Shown here: piece after piece, positions 31,550 through 40,836 of the stretch | Numbering within the stretch: the first letter of the stretch is position 1 | Layout of the letters: every line of letters begins with the position of its first letter | Virus record (IMG/VR): IMGVR_UViG_3300043431_000434 | Coordinates: 1 to 59,460 of that record | DNA length: 59,460 nucleotides | Reading direction: 5' to 3' (one strand) | From: a virus | Translations under genes and position numbers: made by a program | Notes under the pieces: model-generated | What the model was told of the DNA's origin: nothing | Databases searched by the model: none | The model's input: only the letters and a program-made list of their open reading frames with translations

Positions 31550-32394
31550 TAATGACTCACAAGCTCAATCTGGCAATCCAATTGCCCGGTACTGGTGCCA
31601 TTGCATAACACCGCTACCGCTAACGCTTGATCAGGGTCATATTGCACGCCGCACCGCTCATAACCGGCGATCTCGTAACGTTGCGCATTGGTCGCTGTGA
31701 AAAACATAATGGGATAAATTACCGAGACATTGACCGCCCCAGCGGTGGCCACCACACCGCCCACTATGATGGTTTCGATTTTTTGCACGCCCGTGTCGCC
31801 TGCTTGCAAGGGCATAACCACCCACCTGGCCGCGGCAAAGCCCGATAGACTAGGGCTTGCGCCGGTTGTTCTCCCGGTTGTACCGGCTTGATTCGTGTAA
31901 GTTACGGCGATGGTGGTAGCGGTGGCACTGATTGCCGTGGTCACTTCAAGCACAATCATCGTGCCGATGTAATCCGGGTTAAGTAGTAGACCTGAATAGC
32001 TTGGCGGTGCGCTAATAGTCGCCGTACCCAATGCGGTAAGCGGTGTGACGTTAACATGCCAAAGTTTTGCATACAGCATGTGAATCATGCCGCAATCCAT
32101 GACCTGAACACCTAAGCTATTCGCAAAACTGCCATTAACGACATAGGCTGATTCGCCGCCGTTTGGAGTAATGGGGCTTAAATATCCGGCAGCGTTTTTT
32201 GCCGGGATAACGCCTGCACTACTACCACCAACCGCAACCGTGCTAGGCGATGCTAATGCAGCCGTTGGTACGCCTGATACCGCAAAATAGGTCGCCCAAT
32301 TGCCTGCCACTTGGGTGGCTGATGTGCTGGTTTTCTGCACACTGGCAATATGCTTATCCGCATAAATCAAATCATCAAGAGTAGTCAGTGCCAT
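31549..32394 (-). CDS. Virion protein, paralogue B
   Basis: 281 residues, Ala/Thr/Gly/Val-rich and beta-structured. It shares a long central block with the gene just upstream (ISAPPSYSGLLLNPDY, TISATATTIAVTYTNQAG-like, MPLQAGDTGVQKIETIIVGGVVATAG), so the pair arose by duplication. Such proteins are seen in podovirus structural regions as head or tail decoration. Start and stop touch both neighbours. Confidence 0.7.
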   Translation of the reverse strand: MALTTLDDLIYADKHIASVQKTSTSATQVAGNWATYFAVSGVPTAALASPSTVAVGGSSAGVIPAKNAAGYLSPITPNGGESAYVVNGSFANSLGVQVMDCGMIHMLYAKLWHVNVTPLTALGTATISAPPSYSGLLLNPDYIGTMIVLEVTTAISATATTIAVTYTNQAGTTGRTTGASPSLSGFAAARWVVMPLQAGDTGVQKIETIIVGGVVATAGAVNVSVIYPIMFFTATNAQRYEIAGYERCGVQYDPDQALAVAVLCNGTSTGQLDCQIELVSH

Positions 32395-33230
32395 TAGGTT
32401 GCCGTTATTTCTGCAAAAATGGTAGGTAAGCCGCTACTGGTTGAATCGGCGGAAACTTCAAGCTGCAAACAGCTTGACGTGTACACCAAGGGCGCACCCA
32501 CTTTATCTAATGGTTGGGTTTCGCCGGTGTTAGCTGATGCTGCGCGGCCAAACCAAACCGGCCTAATGACCATGACATTTACCCGGCCTGTGGTCGCCAC
32601 CGTACCTCCAACCACAATGCTATCAATTTCTTGAACGCCGTTATCACCCGCCTGCAACGGCATATAAAAATGCCGCCCAAGGGTAAAGCCGCTTAATGTG
32701 CCACTAGAACCCGTAGTTCTGCCAGAAACGCCTAATTCATTGGTATAAGTGACTGTAACTGTGGTCGCTGTGGCACTCACCGCCGTGGTAAATTCCAGCA
32801 CGATCTCGGTGTTTGAATAGTCGCTATTCGGCAAACGCCCCACGTAACTCGGTGGCGCGGTAATTGTGCCAGTGCCCAATGTAGTTAACAGCATTGAGCA
32901 TTGCCAAAGACGGTCATACAGCTTATGGCGTGCCGCCACGGTGTTACCGCTGAATACACGGGTTAGCTGGTAATCGGTTTTACCGGCTACGGATTGAATC
33001 GGCAACGCCCCCATATTGGCTGTGGCATTGGTCACCAGCTCTCCCGCGCTACTGCCACCCGCCGCAACCGCTGTGGCCGCTGCCGAAATAGTGCCCGAAC
33101 CGCCCGGATAACCAAGGGCATGATGCACCGCAAACGGCACGGCCGCCACCGTGGTTATTGCGGCGGTTTTGGCTATCTTGTAATCACGACGGCTGGCCGC
33201 GATATACGCATCAAAACTGGCAATAGCCAT
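32394..33230 (-). CDS. Virion protein, paralogue A
   Basis: 278 residues. It shares with its downstream neighbour the segment TLGTGTITAPPSYVGRLPNSDYSNTEIVLEFTTAVSATATTVTVTYTN...MPLQAGDNGVQEIDSIVVGGTVAT, while the ends differ. Beta-rich with no enzymatic motif. Likely a head fibre or decoration protein; the family is seen in phage structural operons but has no assigned role. Confidence 0.7.
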   Translation of the reverse strand: MAIASFDAYIAASRRDYKIAKTAAITTVAAVPFAVHHALGYPGGSGTISAAATAVAAGGSSAGELVTNATANMGALPIQSVAGKTDYQLTRVFSGNTVAARHKLYDRLWQCSMLLTTLGTGTITAPPSYVGRLPNSDYSNTEIVLEFTTAVSATATTVTVTYTNELGVSGRTTGSSGTLSGFTLGRHFYMPLQAGDNGVQEIDSIVVGGTVATTGRVNVMVIRPVWFGRAASANTGETQPLDKVGAPLVYTSSCLQLEVSADSTSSGLPTIFAEITAT

Positions 33231-33685
33231 TAGCTAACCCTTAATAAGCCGGTGGTTGCGTCATTGGTCGGCATGGTCAGGCTAAAATTACCGGCGGTAA
33301 TGCTTTGGCTACCAAAGGTATACGCCGCCACGGCTTTATTGCCCTGGGTTGAGTTGTACAGTAACACGCAATCAAACGCGCCAGACGAGGTTAATGCCGT
33401 CCAGGAAAATGACGCGCTGGGCGTGGTGAATGCCGTGGTTCCGGTACTGGAGGGGGCGATCCAGGTAAAGGTTACCCCGCCCGCCGTATAGTTGCCGGTC
33501 GCTGCCAGCTCGCCCGTAGTGGAATACGTTGTTGTTGCGGCGTTGATAGTCGCTGAGGCTAAAAATAACGCCGCCTTAAACACATCCGCCGCCGTCGAGC
33601 CGCGTGACACGGTGGTGCCAAGCGCATGAATGCCGTTAAGTTGCTCAACTTTGAAACTTGTCGCGATAGATTGAGTATTGGACAT
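33230..33685 (-). CDS. Conserved small virion protein
   Basis: 151 residues. Begins MSNTQSIATSFKVEQLNGIHALGTTVSRGSTAADVFKAALFL, a pattern I associate with a widespread phage structural protein, followed by TTYSTTGELAATGNYTAGGVTFTW and AFDCVLLYNSTQGNKAVAAYTFGSQSITAG. Beta-rich, probably a virion surface or tail component. It comes just before the paralogue pair. Confidence 0.7.
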   Translation of the reverse strand: MSNTQSIATSFKVEQLNGIHALGTTVSRGSTAADVFKAALFLASATINAATTTYSTTGELAATGNYTAGGVTFTWIAPSSTGTTAFTTPSASFSWTALTSSGAFDCVLLYNSTQGNKAVAAYTFGSQSITAGNFSLTMPTNDATTGLLRVS

Positions 33686-33704
33686 AACCTATTGATTCCT
33701 ATAG

Positions 33705-33884
33705 TTAATTTATAATTTCGCCGTGACCTTCTGTGACCATTTGATTCGCTAAATCCTGATCAACAAAGGCATAATGATGTTCGCCATCACGGATAAAGAC
33801 CGCACCGAATATAACAATACGATCACCAATGGCGTGGGGATAAATCAGTTTTACTTTGATCTTGTTGTCATCATCTTCAGCCAT
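33705..33884 (-). CDS. Small hypothetical protein
   Basis: 59 residues (MAEDDDNKIKVKLIYPHAIGDRIVIFGAVF...), ending in VDQDLANQMVTEGHGEIIN. It starts 8 bases inside the end of the preceding gene and fills what would otherwise be a 190-base gap in a packed operon. The strand pattern resembles a small SH3-like or head-completion fold, without a named family. Confidence 0.6.
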   Translation of the reverse strand: MAEDDDNKIKVKLIYPHAIGDRIVIFGAVFIRDGEHHYAFVDQDLANQMVTEGHGEIIN

Positions 33885-34092
33885 TGATTGCTCCAGGGGT
33901 TAGGTTTAAGGTTGTGCCATCTGGGTACTGAAAGCGGTGGACGCTGCGCCTGACTAATTCATCACCCTGGTAATAGTCTTCAGCAAAGGTAATACCGGTT
34001 GCTTCAAAATCCCACGTAGTCTTAAGTTGCAGGCCACTGATAGGGATATTGCCTAACTTGGTAAAAATCAGCGGTTCTTCGGTTTCAGTCAT
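33877..34092 (-). CDS. Small hypothetical late protein
   Basis: 71 residues, beta-rich (IPISGLQLKTTWDFEATGITFAEDYYQGDELVRRSVHRFQYPDGTTLN). No known family. Overlaps the preceding gene by 4 bases and the next by 8, so it is translated as part of the operon. Confidence 0.6.
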   Translation of the reverse strand: MTETEEPLIFTKLGNIPISGLQLKTTWDFEATGITFAEDYYQGDELVRRSVHRFQYPDGTTLNLTPGAING

Positions 34093-34421
34093 GGTTTCAT
34101 CTCCTTAATGCGGATTGCAGTCATCTTGCCCTCGCTATCACGGTCAACAACACTCAAGGTATCGCCAAGCTGAAAGCTTTTAATCCGGTTATTGGCATCA
34201 CGCTGAATAACTGCGGTCAAGGGCAATTTAGGGTCGGGTAAGGGTTTGGTGGCGGCTTGCTGGGTGTCTGCTAAAGCTTGCGCCAACCGCTTAACTTGGG
34301 CTTCAAGCGCAGTAATCTGCGCGGTTTGGGCGTTTAACTGCGGCTTAAAATCGTCCTGTTTTGGCGTAGGCTTGGGGCTTAATACCTTAACAATGCGGGG
34401 GTCGGTAATATTTAATGCCAT
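34089..34421 (-). CDS. Coiled-coil late protein
   Basis: 110 residues from the ATG at 34421, which shares one base with the stop of the ejection-protein gene. A Pro-rich segment precedes a coiled coil (LNAQTAQITALEAQVKRLAQALADTQQA); a compact strand-rich end follows (AVIQRDANNRIKSFQLGDTLSVVDRDSEGKMTAIRIKEMKP). No family recognised; a small structural or assembly protein is likely. Confidence 0.6.
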   Translation of the reverse strand: MALNITDPRIVKVLSPKPTPKQDDFKPQLNAQTAQITALEAQVKRLAQALADTQQAATKPLPDPKLPLTAVIQRDANNRIKSFQLGDTLSVVDRDSEGKMTAIRIKEMKP

Positions 34422-37400
34422 TAAGCTGCCCTCACACACGTAATAAACCGTTCATATTTAGCAATTTCATCCCGGATGTTATTCAACAAATCACCGGCTT
34501 TGACGTATTTGCCATTAAACTCAATAGTTTGCGACGCTAGAATGGATTCACTAATGGTGTCATCACCCGCCTGTGGAACATCATTTCCCGTTGTATTCGG
34601 CTCGGCATTGAGGTCAGCAATATCGGTCTGGCCTGCGATTTCCGGTTGCTGAAATAACTCGCCACCGCTTGTGCCCCGGTGGGTATCGGCTACACTATCG
34701 GTTTTAGCTTGTTTTTTGGCAACCAGGTCAGCAATTTTTTGTTTACCGGTTAAGACTTGTTGCTCATCGGGACTGGCAAATAAATCAAGATTACCGGCTG
34801 AGGCTGGCTTGTTGGGTTTAACCGGGCCAGATTCGGTGGGCGTTAAGAAGCTTTCGGCTTCTCCTCGGTTTTCGCGGCCCGCCGTTTCTTGATCGCGGCC
34901 AGAATCCGGGCTTTTTGCTCCGGCGTTAACATGTGTTTCAACTGTGCTTTGCGTTCTGGTGTCATCAAATCCCCCTTTGTTGGTGTCAAAACCAGGAATG
35001 CTATCAAGATAATCATCAAAATCATCAGGCAAATCCGCTTCATTCTGAATCGCTTCGCGCTCTAAAGCTGATTCTAAATCCATTTCAATTTCGCGGGCTA
35101 TTTCCGCCTCAAACGGGCTTAACCCTTCGGCTTGATAGGCTGCTTCGGCGCGGTCTTCCTCATCCTGCACCATCTCAGATAAGCCTTGCAAAATAAGCTG
35201 CTGCTTAGTGCTTAAAATGTCTCCGGCTTCATACGCTTGAAAGGCGGCTTTTATTTCAGTGGTGCTCGGTTTACCAGCATACGGGGTACCATCTTCCTTG
35301 TACAACTGAAAATTTTGAAACCAGTCTGGGTTTAAGGAGGTTGTGCGTCCAGTAATCGTGCCGTGCTGATCAGTCAAATAAGTAACACCACCGCCTTTTT
35401 GCAAATCGTTGACCATCCGGTATAAACCGGGATGATAGGTATTGGGTGGCACAACTGACGGTTTGAGGGGACTGTTTGTCTCACTTAATCCGTCTTTCGT
35501 TCCTGCTTCTTCTTGCGTCGTTTCATCTTTTGGCGGCTGGCTTTGCTCATAACTCCCCTCAAATGGCGTGGCATAATCATCAATGGTTTCGATGCCTTGG
35601 GCATCCCGGTATAGGTTGCCTTCAATCTGCCATAACGGTTGGCCATCACTGGCTTCATGGGTGGGTGGTGGATTAGCGGGGGTTTCTGGTGATTTAGCCA
35701 CCAACCGATACGATTTGTCGGCGACTTTTTCAACCGTATGGGTTTCGCCCAAACCATAATCCTTTAGGGCTTTTTTAGCTTGGATGCTGTTCGGGTAATT
35801 TGCGGCTACTGCCGTGCTATCCAGTGTTTGTTGATCCGTTTCAGCTTGAGTGGCAGGCTGCACTGTTGGAAGTGGCTGCGCTGGATCGGTATCGGCTCGA
35901 ACGATCCCAGCCGCCGGACTAGCCACGGACTCTGGATTAAGGTCATTCCCACTCGCGTCTTGAATAATTTCATCGGGGTTTCCTGGAATGGATTGTGGTT
36001 CTGGCTGGCTTGTGTCCTGGGCTGACTTAAGCAAACCGGTATTCGTTTGGCCCTCTGCGTTAAAATCAGGGGTAATATAAGGCGCGGCAGTCTGTTCTAT
36101 CGACTGTTCGGCACGCACTTTATTCGTCCAAAGGCTGGCAAATTCGCCTGCGGTCATGTTGGGTTTGCCGCCATTGAGTCTGACCGCTTCACGGCCTACG
36201 ATGGTCGAGGCTAAGGCATTCGGGTTCGCTAATAATCGGGCGGCACCCGCACCGCCTTGTTGGTGGGCTAAATACAATTCACCATCGGTCGGCACCCGCC
36301 CCAAAGCCCGAAACAGGGTAGCGGCATTGTCCTTCATCATCCGGGCGGCAGCATCGGCGGATTGTGCCGCATCGTATTTGTTGGCTAATTTATAGTTTTG
36401 GGCTGAACTATCCAGGAATTGGTATAACCCACCCGCTGTGGAATTAGGGTTTTTGGCATCAGGATTAAATTTGCCACCGGTTTCAATCCGTGCGGTTTCC
36501 AGCATGGCGTTTAAAGAGACACCATGTTTTCTGGCTTTTTCGGCAATCAGGTTATAAATGGGTTCAGGTGCGCCACTACGGGTTTGTTTGACGACACCTA
36601 ATGCGGCATTTCTGGCCTGTTCACCGGCTTTTGTTGCCACCTTATCCGCTTTGACTGGATCGTATTTATTAGGGTTAGCCGCTAAGGCCAAGGCGGCTTG
36701 TCTGGCCTGTTCACCGGCTTGGGTTGCGGCCAGTTCTGGGTTTTGCCGCGCCAACATACCACGCCGCTTAACCAGCTTCAGCATGGTTTCTCTGGCTTGT
36801 TCACCGGCTTGATTGGCAATGATTTCAGCCTGCGGGTCGTTTGGAGTTTCCTCAAACATCGCCATGACTTTCGCCCTGGCATCGGCACCCGCCTGATCCG
36901 CCAGCCGGTAAGCTTCCTGGTCGGCAGGGGATTCGTTCACCAACTCAAGGGCTTTGGCTCTGGCATCCTCGCCCGCTTGCTCAGCGACCGCTTGAGATGG
37001 CGCATTGACCGCGGCATTGGCGGCGACGATGGCCTCATCAACCGAACCCGCATTGGTGACATCACTCACATCCAGTTTGGCTGCACGGCGAATGGGTTGA
37101 TTATTGGCAATGTCGTTTTTTGCACCGATCAGCCATTCATCCGCATCTTTAGCACCATTAGCCTTGGCTTGGGCGTGTAACTGGGTAACCAGTGCGGCCC
37201 GTTGGTCGCTTAAAGCCGGATCGGTCGAATCAAGCAGGTCATTAGCGTGTTGGGCGTGTTGCGCATTGCGGTAATGGTTATGCAAACCTGGCAAGCCTAA
37301 TAAGGTCGTCATGCCAAACGTAGCCAAGGCGGTATCTTTGGCAATTTCCCCGTAACTTAAGCCGCTACCAACCCCGTAATCCCGTAAAACCGCTTCCTCG

Positions 37401-38155
37401 CCGATGCTTTGGGCTTCTTCAGTGGCGGTTTCCCCGGCTAACGCCTTGCCGTAAGACTTGGCAAAGGGCTTTAAGACGGTGGTGTCTACGGCGCCTTTTA
37501 TGACCCCTTCCACCGTATCACCCAGCACCTTTTTGCCCATGCCGAGCATTCCCAGGCTGAGTGCATTACCGGCAAACTCGCCAACACTATTAATCGCCCC
37601 GGTTTTAAGGCCCGCCAAATGCGCTTCTTCTTCGGTGCCGCCTTTAGCCAGCACCGCATCACGGGTTTCTTTGTAAGAGGATGGGCCAAATAAACCAACG
37701 GTCGCGGCAGGGCCTGCCACCATACCCACACCGGGAATGGCATAAGGCAGCATCGTGGCGGCAGACGGCGGCAACGCCCTTGCGCCCCTTTGCATCGCTT
37801 GTGCCAATAATCCCCGGCCTTCCGGGTCGTATTCGTAGTTTTTTAAGCGTTCTTTGGCACCCGCTTCCTGTTCTGCGCCCCAATCGTGTAAGCCTGAGTC
37901 TTCCGGGCTTAAAACTTGGGTGGCTGCCCCGGCCATTTTGTTAAAGTCTTCAACACCCCCAGCAAACTGATGGCCAAACTCTTTAAGATCGCTGGATAAG
38001 GGTTTGTCGGGGAATTGATAGCCTAATGCTTCTGCCAGTTGGGGACGAGGAATACGGCTATATTGGTTTTTGTGTAGATACTCAAATACTGCATCATCCG
38101 ATTCATCACGGAATAATGGGTATTTTTCCTTAAGCTGCTGGATAGTAAGTGCCAT
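34421..38155 (-). CDS. DNA-ejection protein with lytic transglycosylase domain
   Basis: 1,244 residues. The SLT-type transglycosylase (~540-700) shows AMLETARIETGGKF with catalytic E558, then STAGGLYQFLDSSAQNY and YLAHQQGGAGA. Before it lie a Gly/Ala-rich hydrophobic region (~130-220, PYAIPGVGMVAGPAATVGLFG) and five QAGExAR repeats (~395-540). The C-terminal half is long, acidic and low-complexity. This matches internal virion proteins such as T7 gp16 that enter the host, open the wall and form the DNA channel. It sits with three other ejection-type genes. Confidence 0.8.
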   Translation of the reverse strand: MALTIQQLKEKYPLFRDESDDAVFEYLHKNQYSRIPRPQLAEALGYQFPDKPLSSDLKEFGHQFAGGVEDFNKMAGAATQVLSPEDSGLHDWGAEQEAGAKERLKNYEYDPEGRGLLAQAMQRGARALPPSAATMLPYAIPGVGMVAGPAATVGLFGPSSYKETRDAVLAKGGTEEEAHLAGLKTGAINSVGEFAGNALSLGMLGMGKKVLGDTVEGVIKGAVDTTVLKPFAKSYGKALAGETATEEAQSIGEEAVLRDYGVGSGLSYGEIAKDTALATFGMTTLLGLPGLHNHYRNAQHAQHANDLLDSTDPALSDQRAALVTQLHAQAKANGAKDADEWLIGAKNDIANNQPIRRAAKLDVSDVTNAGSVDEAIVAANAAVNAPSQAVAEQAGEDARAKALELVNESPADQEAYRLADQAGADARAKVMAMFEETPNDPQAEIIANQAGEQARETMLKLVKRRGMLARQNPELAATQAGEQARQAALALAANPNKYDPVKADKVATKAGEQARNAALGVVKQTRSGAPEPIYNLIAEKARKHGVSLNAMLETARIETGGKFNPDAKNPNSTAGGLYQFLDSSAQNYKLANKYDAAQSADAAARMMKDNAATLFRALGRVPTDGELYLAHQQGGAGAARLLANPNALASTIVGREAVRLNGGKPNMTAGEFASLWTNKVRAEQSIEQTAAPYITPDFNAEGQTNTGLLKSAQDTSQPEPQSIPGNPDEIIQDASGNDLNPESVASPAAGIVRADTDPAQPLPTVQPATQAETDQQTLDSTAVAANYPNSIQAKKALKDYGLGETHTVEKVADKSYRLVAKSPETPANPPPTHEASDGQPLWQIEGNLYRDAQGIETIDDYATPFEGSYEQSQPPKDETTQEEAGTKDGLSETNSPLKPSVVPPNTYHPGLYRMVNDLQKGGGVTYLTDQHGTITGRTTSLNPDWFQNFQLYKEDGTPYAGKPSTTEIKAAFQAYEAGDILSTKQQLILQGLSEMVQDEEDRAEAAYQAEGLSPFEAEIAREIEMDLESALEREAIQNEADLPDDFDDYLDSIPGFDTNKGGFDDTRTQSTVETHVNAGAKSPDSGRDQETAGRENRGEAESFLTPTESGPVKPNKPASAGNLDLFASPDEQQVLTGKQKIADLVAKKQAKTDSVADTHRGTSGGELFQQPEIAGQTDIADLNAEPNTTGNDVPQAGDDTISESILASQTIEFNGKYVKAGDLLNNIRDEIAKYERFITCVRAA

Positions 38156-38156
38156 A

Positions 38157-39254
38157 CTAAACTGCCTTAAATCGCTGAATAGCTTTTAATAACTCACGTT
38201 GTTGCTCGTCTTTATCACGAATACTCAAAATTCTGGCTTGTTCTTCAGGCGGCAACTGGCTAAATAAGCGTTGAACCTCTTTATCTGGCCCAATAGGTTG
38301 TGACTCTGGGGGTTTCATAGCAGATACCGCTTGGCTTAACAAACCTTTACCTTTGTCCACTAGCTGGTTTGTTTGGTTATTTAAACTAGCACGTTGACGC
38401 TCACTTATTTTTTGATTAGTTTGATTACTCCATTCTCTAACTGCGTTTTGCCATTCCTGACTGCCTTGCGGTAACGCATCCACCTCTTTTTTAGTCCAGA
38501 TATGGACAGGTTTTTCCGGTGGTTTTGGTTGGCTGACTGGGGTGTTTTCTGAACTGGTTTTATCAGATTTTGGATTTAAGCCAGCCACATCATCAGGCAG
38601 CACCATTGTTGGCGTAGTTTCGCCATAGATACCTTGGATTTGCCGATCTATAGTGTCCAGTTTTGCTTTAAGCTCAATACGGGTTGTGTCTTTTGGATCA
38701 CCATTGACTGATAATTCATCCAGTGCGGTTTGTAGCTGTTCACGTTGCTTTGAAAAGACTTCAAACTTTGCCTTATTTTGTTCAGCCAAAGCTTTATCGC
38801 CTGTGCTTTTAGCCTCTGCCAAGTCTTTTTGAATTTGCGCCTTTATTTTGTCATGTTCAAGTTTGGTTTTTACCGGATCAATCCGGCTATCCCTATAAGC
38901 GTCTTTAATCTTTGCCGCCCTAACTTCAGCGGTAGCCGTCGCATCCACATTAGCCGGATCACTTGCCGCCTTCAAATCAATGTCCTTTTTGCCCTGGTAT
39001 AAATCCAGGGCGGCAGAATTTTCCTGGCCTTTGGCGATCAAGCCCCGTGCATCGTTACGCGCTGCATTGCGGTCGGCTAAGTCCGAGGTTAAAACAGAAT
39101 GTTGGTTGCTGAGGTTAGCTTGTTCCCTGATTTCCTGGATGCGCTGCTCTTTTAAGGCATTGGCCTCATCTATCTTATGTTGATTAGCAATCGCTTTATC
39201 TGCGCCTTCGCCAATCCCGGCCATTGCCGCCCCTAATAACCCCCAACCGCTCAT
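38157..39254 (-). CDS. Internal virion (ejection) protein
   Basis: 365 residues, charged and mostly helical. A short Gly/Ala N-terminus (MSGWGLLGAAMAGIGEGADKA) leads into long coiled-coil stretches (KIKAQIQKDLAEAKSTGDKALAEQNKAKFEVF). No enzyme motif. Its place next to the transglycosylase protein and its composition fit the smaller ejection proteins of short-tailed phages. Confidence 0.65.
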   Translation of the reverse strand: MSGWGLLGAAMAGIGEGADKAIANQHKIDEANALKEQRIQEIREQANLSNQHSVLTSDLADRNAARNDARGLIAKGQENSAALDLYQGKKDIDLKAASDPANVDATATAEVRAAKIKDAYRDSRIDPVKTKLEHDKIKAQIQKDLAEAKSTGDKALAEQNKAKFEVFSKQREQLQTALDELSVNGDPKDTTRIELKAKLDTIDRQIQGIYGETTPTMVLPDDVAGLNPKSDKTSSENTPVSQPKPPEKPVHIWTKKEVDALPQGSQEWQNAVREWSNQTNQKISERQRASLNNQTNQLVDKGKGLLSQAVSAMKPPESQPIGPDKEVQRLFSQLPPEEQARILSIRDKDEQQRELLKAIQRFKAV

Positions 39255-39787
39255 GCTACACCTCCCGCTTGTGCTAACATGCCTTGGGGTTTGGTTTGTC
39301 CAGGCGGTGTTTGGCTAGGTTCTCCGCCTTGTTGTCCGGCCAAATGCTGTTGAATTTCGCCTTTACCTTTCATAATGGCTTGTTGCAGTTGTTCAGGTTG
39401 CACCCCCAGCTTTTTAAACATCTTTTCCATAAAGAGCTTGGTGGTCTGGGCGACCAGTTCATTAGTGATTTCAATGCCTAAACCCCGCTCGGAAAAGTCC
39501 AATACTTCGCAAATCAGGATAATGCAGGCGCAAATTAAGCCGCCTGGCGGTAGGGTGCGGTCGGAATGTTCATACATCACCCAACCCAAACCCACAATGC
39601 CGGTTGAAATCGTTTCCGCTGGGTTTTCGCGTGACTTGGGGTTTTTGATCAGCTCCATGTTCTGATGCGATTGCGGATCAAACAAAATATGCTTACCGGC
39701 TTCGACCGAATGCTCAAAGGCCTTCCGGTCATCCGGTAACACATTTTTACTGATATTGTCTTCAATCTGTTGCAAAATCGGATTCAT
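39251..39787 (-). CDS. Conserved virion-region protein
   Basis: 178 residues. The central part (ETISTGIVGLGWVMYEHSDRTLPPGGLICACIILICEVLDF) has a hydrophobic stretch, followed by a helical segment (LVAQTTKLFMEKMFKKLGV) and a Gln/Gly/Pro-rich tail. Seen in my reading as a conserved protein of short-tailed phage structural operons, role unknown. Overlaps the next gene by 4 bases. Confidence 0.65.
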   Translation of the reverse strand: MNPILQQIEDNISKNVLPDDRKAFEHSVEAGKHILFDPQSHQNMELIKNPKSRENPAETISTGIVGLGWVMYEHSDRTLPPGGLICACIILICEVLDFSERGLGIEITNELVAQTTKLFMEKMFKKLGVQPEQLQQAIMKGKGEIQQHLAGQQGGEPSQTPPGQTKPQGMLAQAGGVA

Positions 39788-39798
39788 TGATAAGCCCC

Positions 39799-40836
39799 TT
39801 AATTACCCGACAACAACTTAGCTTGTTGCTTGGCGTTTAGCGTTTGCTGCCTTTGGTACGCGGCCACTTCAGCGGCAGTCGGCTCCCGGCTTTGCGCCCC
39901 GCCAAAGGTCGAACCGGTACTAACGTTGTTCATTTTGTCGGCGTATTGCTGTTTTTCAAAATTCAACCGGGCTTGGTCAATCTGGGCAGAATTCTTGCCA
40001 GACAAATAATTGCCAACCCCCTGCAAGCCACCAGCGATGACTTCCGGCTTTTTTAGGAAATCAAAAAAACTGGGGGATTGTGGTGCGGTTGCACCTGCCC
40101 CGACATTAGCCCCGACATTGGCCCCTGGGGTTGCTGTGGCGGCGGCTGCACCAACACCAGCACCTACCGTATCGCCCACCATTGGCGCGGCAGTTTGTAA
40201 GGCGGTTGGCGCGGCTGACGACAGGGCACCAGCGGCATGTTGCGTGGCTTGCATCGCCCCATTGCCCAATAGGTTAGTCATGCCTTGTCCACTTGCACTC
40301 ACTGCCCCATGTATTAACGGGCTTGAGGCTGTTTGTGCAGCTTGCTGAGCGGCAATTTGTCCGGCTTGTGGCCCTGTGGCTAATAAACCATTAATCGCCG
40401 CACTGCCAGATTGCCCCACTGCGGCTGCGCCACCACCTGCTGCGGCGGTAGCATCTGCCGCTACCCCGGCTGCGGCTGCGGCTGATCCGGTAGTGGCGGC
40501 GGTAACGGCTGGGGCCAATACACTGACACCCAATGCGCCTACCCCACCGGCCATACCCACCATACCGCCGATGCTCATCAGCTCTTTATCGCCGGTTACT
40601 GCGCCCACCACTGTCATCGCCAAACCCGACACGGTAGCAATAGTCGATAAGGCTGAAACGGTAGCAACTGCCGCCGTACCAATCGCGGCGGCGGTGCCTG
40701 CTGCGGCTGCGGCACCAATCGCCGCACCTGCGGTAGCGAGTGCTGAGCCAATAAAAAACGGCATACAACGCCGCTTATCAAGCGGATTACCGGGATTTGA
40801 ATAGTCAAGCCAAGGTTCGGATTTTATGCTGTACAT
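39799..40836 (-). CDS. Ala/Gly-rich internal virion protein
   Basis: 345 residues. The start at 40836 has AAGGA 8 bases upstream; the later ATG at 40764 does not. After a 24-residue polar leader comes a long Ala/Gly/Val region of glycine-zipper type (GSALATAGAAIGAAAAAGTAAAIGTAAVATVSALSTIATVSGLAMTVVGAVTG), able to insert in membranes, then Gly-rich linkers and a C-terminal helical part (DQARLNFEKQQYADKMNNVSTGSTFGG). This is the usual design of ejection proteins such as T7 gp14 or P22 gp20. Confidence 0.7.
   Translation of the reverse strand: MYSIKSEPWLDYSNPGNPLDKRRCMPFFIGSALATAGAAIGAAAAAGTAAAIGTAAVATVSALSTIATVSGLAMTVVGAVTGDKELMSIGGMVGMAGGVGALGVSVLAPAVTAATTGSAAAAAGVAADATAAAGGGAAAVGQSGSAAINGLLATGPQAGQIAAQQAAQTASSPLIHGAVSASGQGMTNLLGNGAMQATQHAAGALSSAAPTALQTAAPMVGDTVGAGVGAAAATATPGANVGANVGAGATAPQSPSFFDFLKKPEVIAGGLQGVGNYLSGKNSAQIDQARLNFEKQQYADKMNNVSTGSTFGGAQSREPTAAEVAAYQRQQTLNAKQQAKLLSGN

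Noticed and set aside
31549-33230. Diversity-generating retroelement around the paralogous virion genes or tail fibre
   Set aside because: No reverse transcriptase gene and no template/variable repeat pair with adenine-specific differences was seen.
40010-40804. Plus-strand frames opposite the Ala/Gly-rich ejection protein
   Set aside because: Mirror images of GC-rich Ala/Gly codons; no start sites and wrong strand for the operon.
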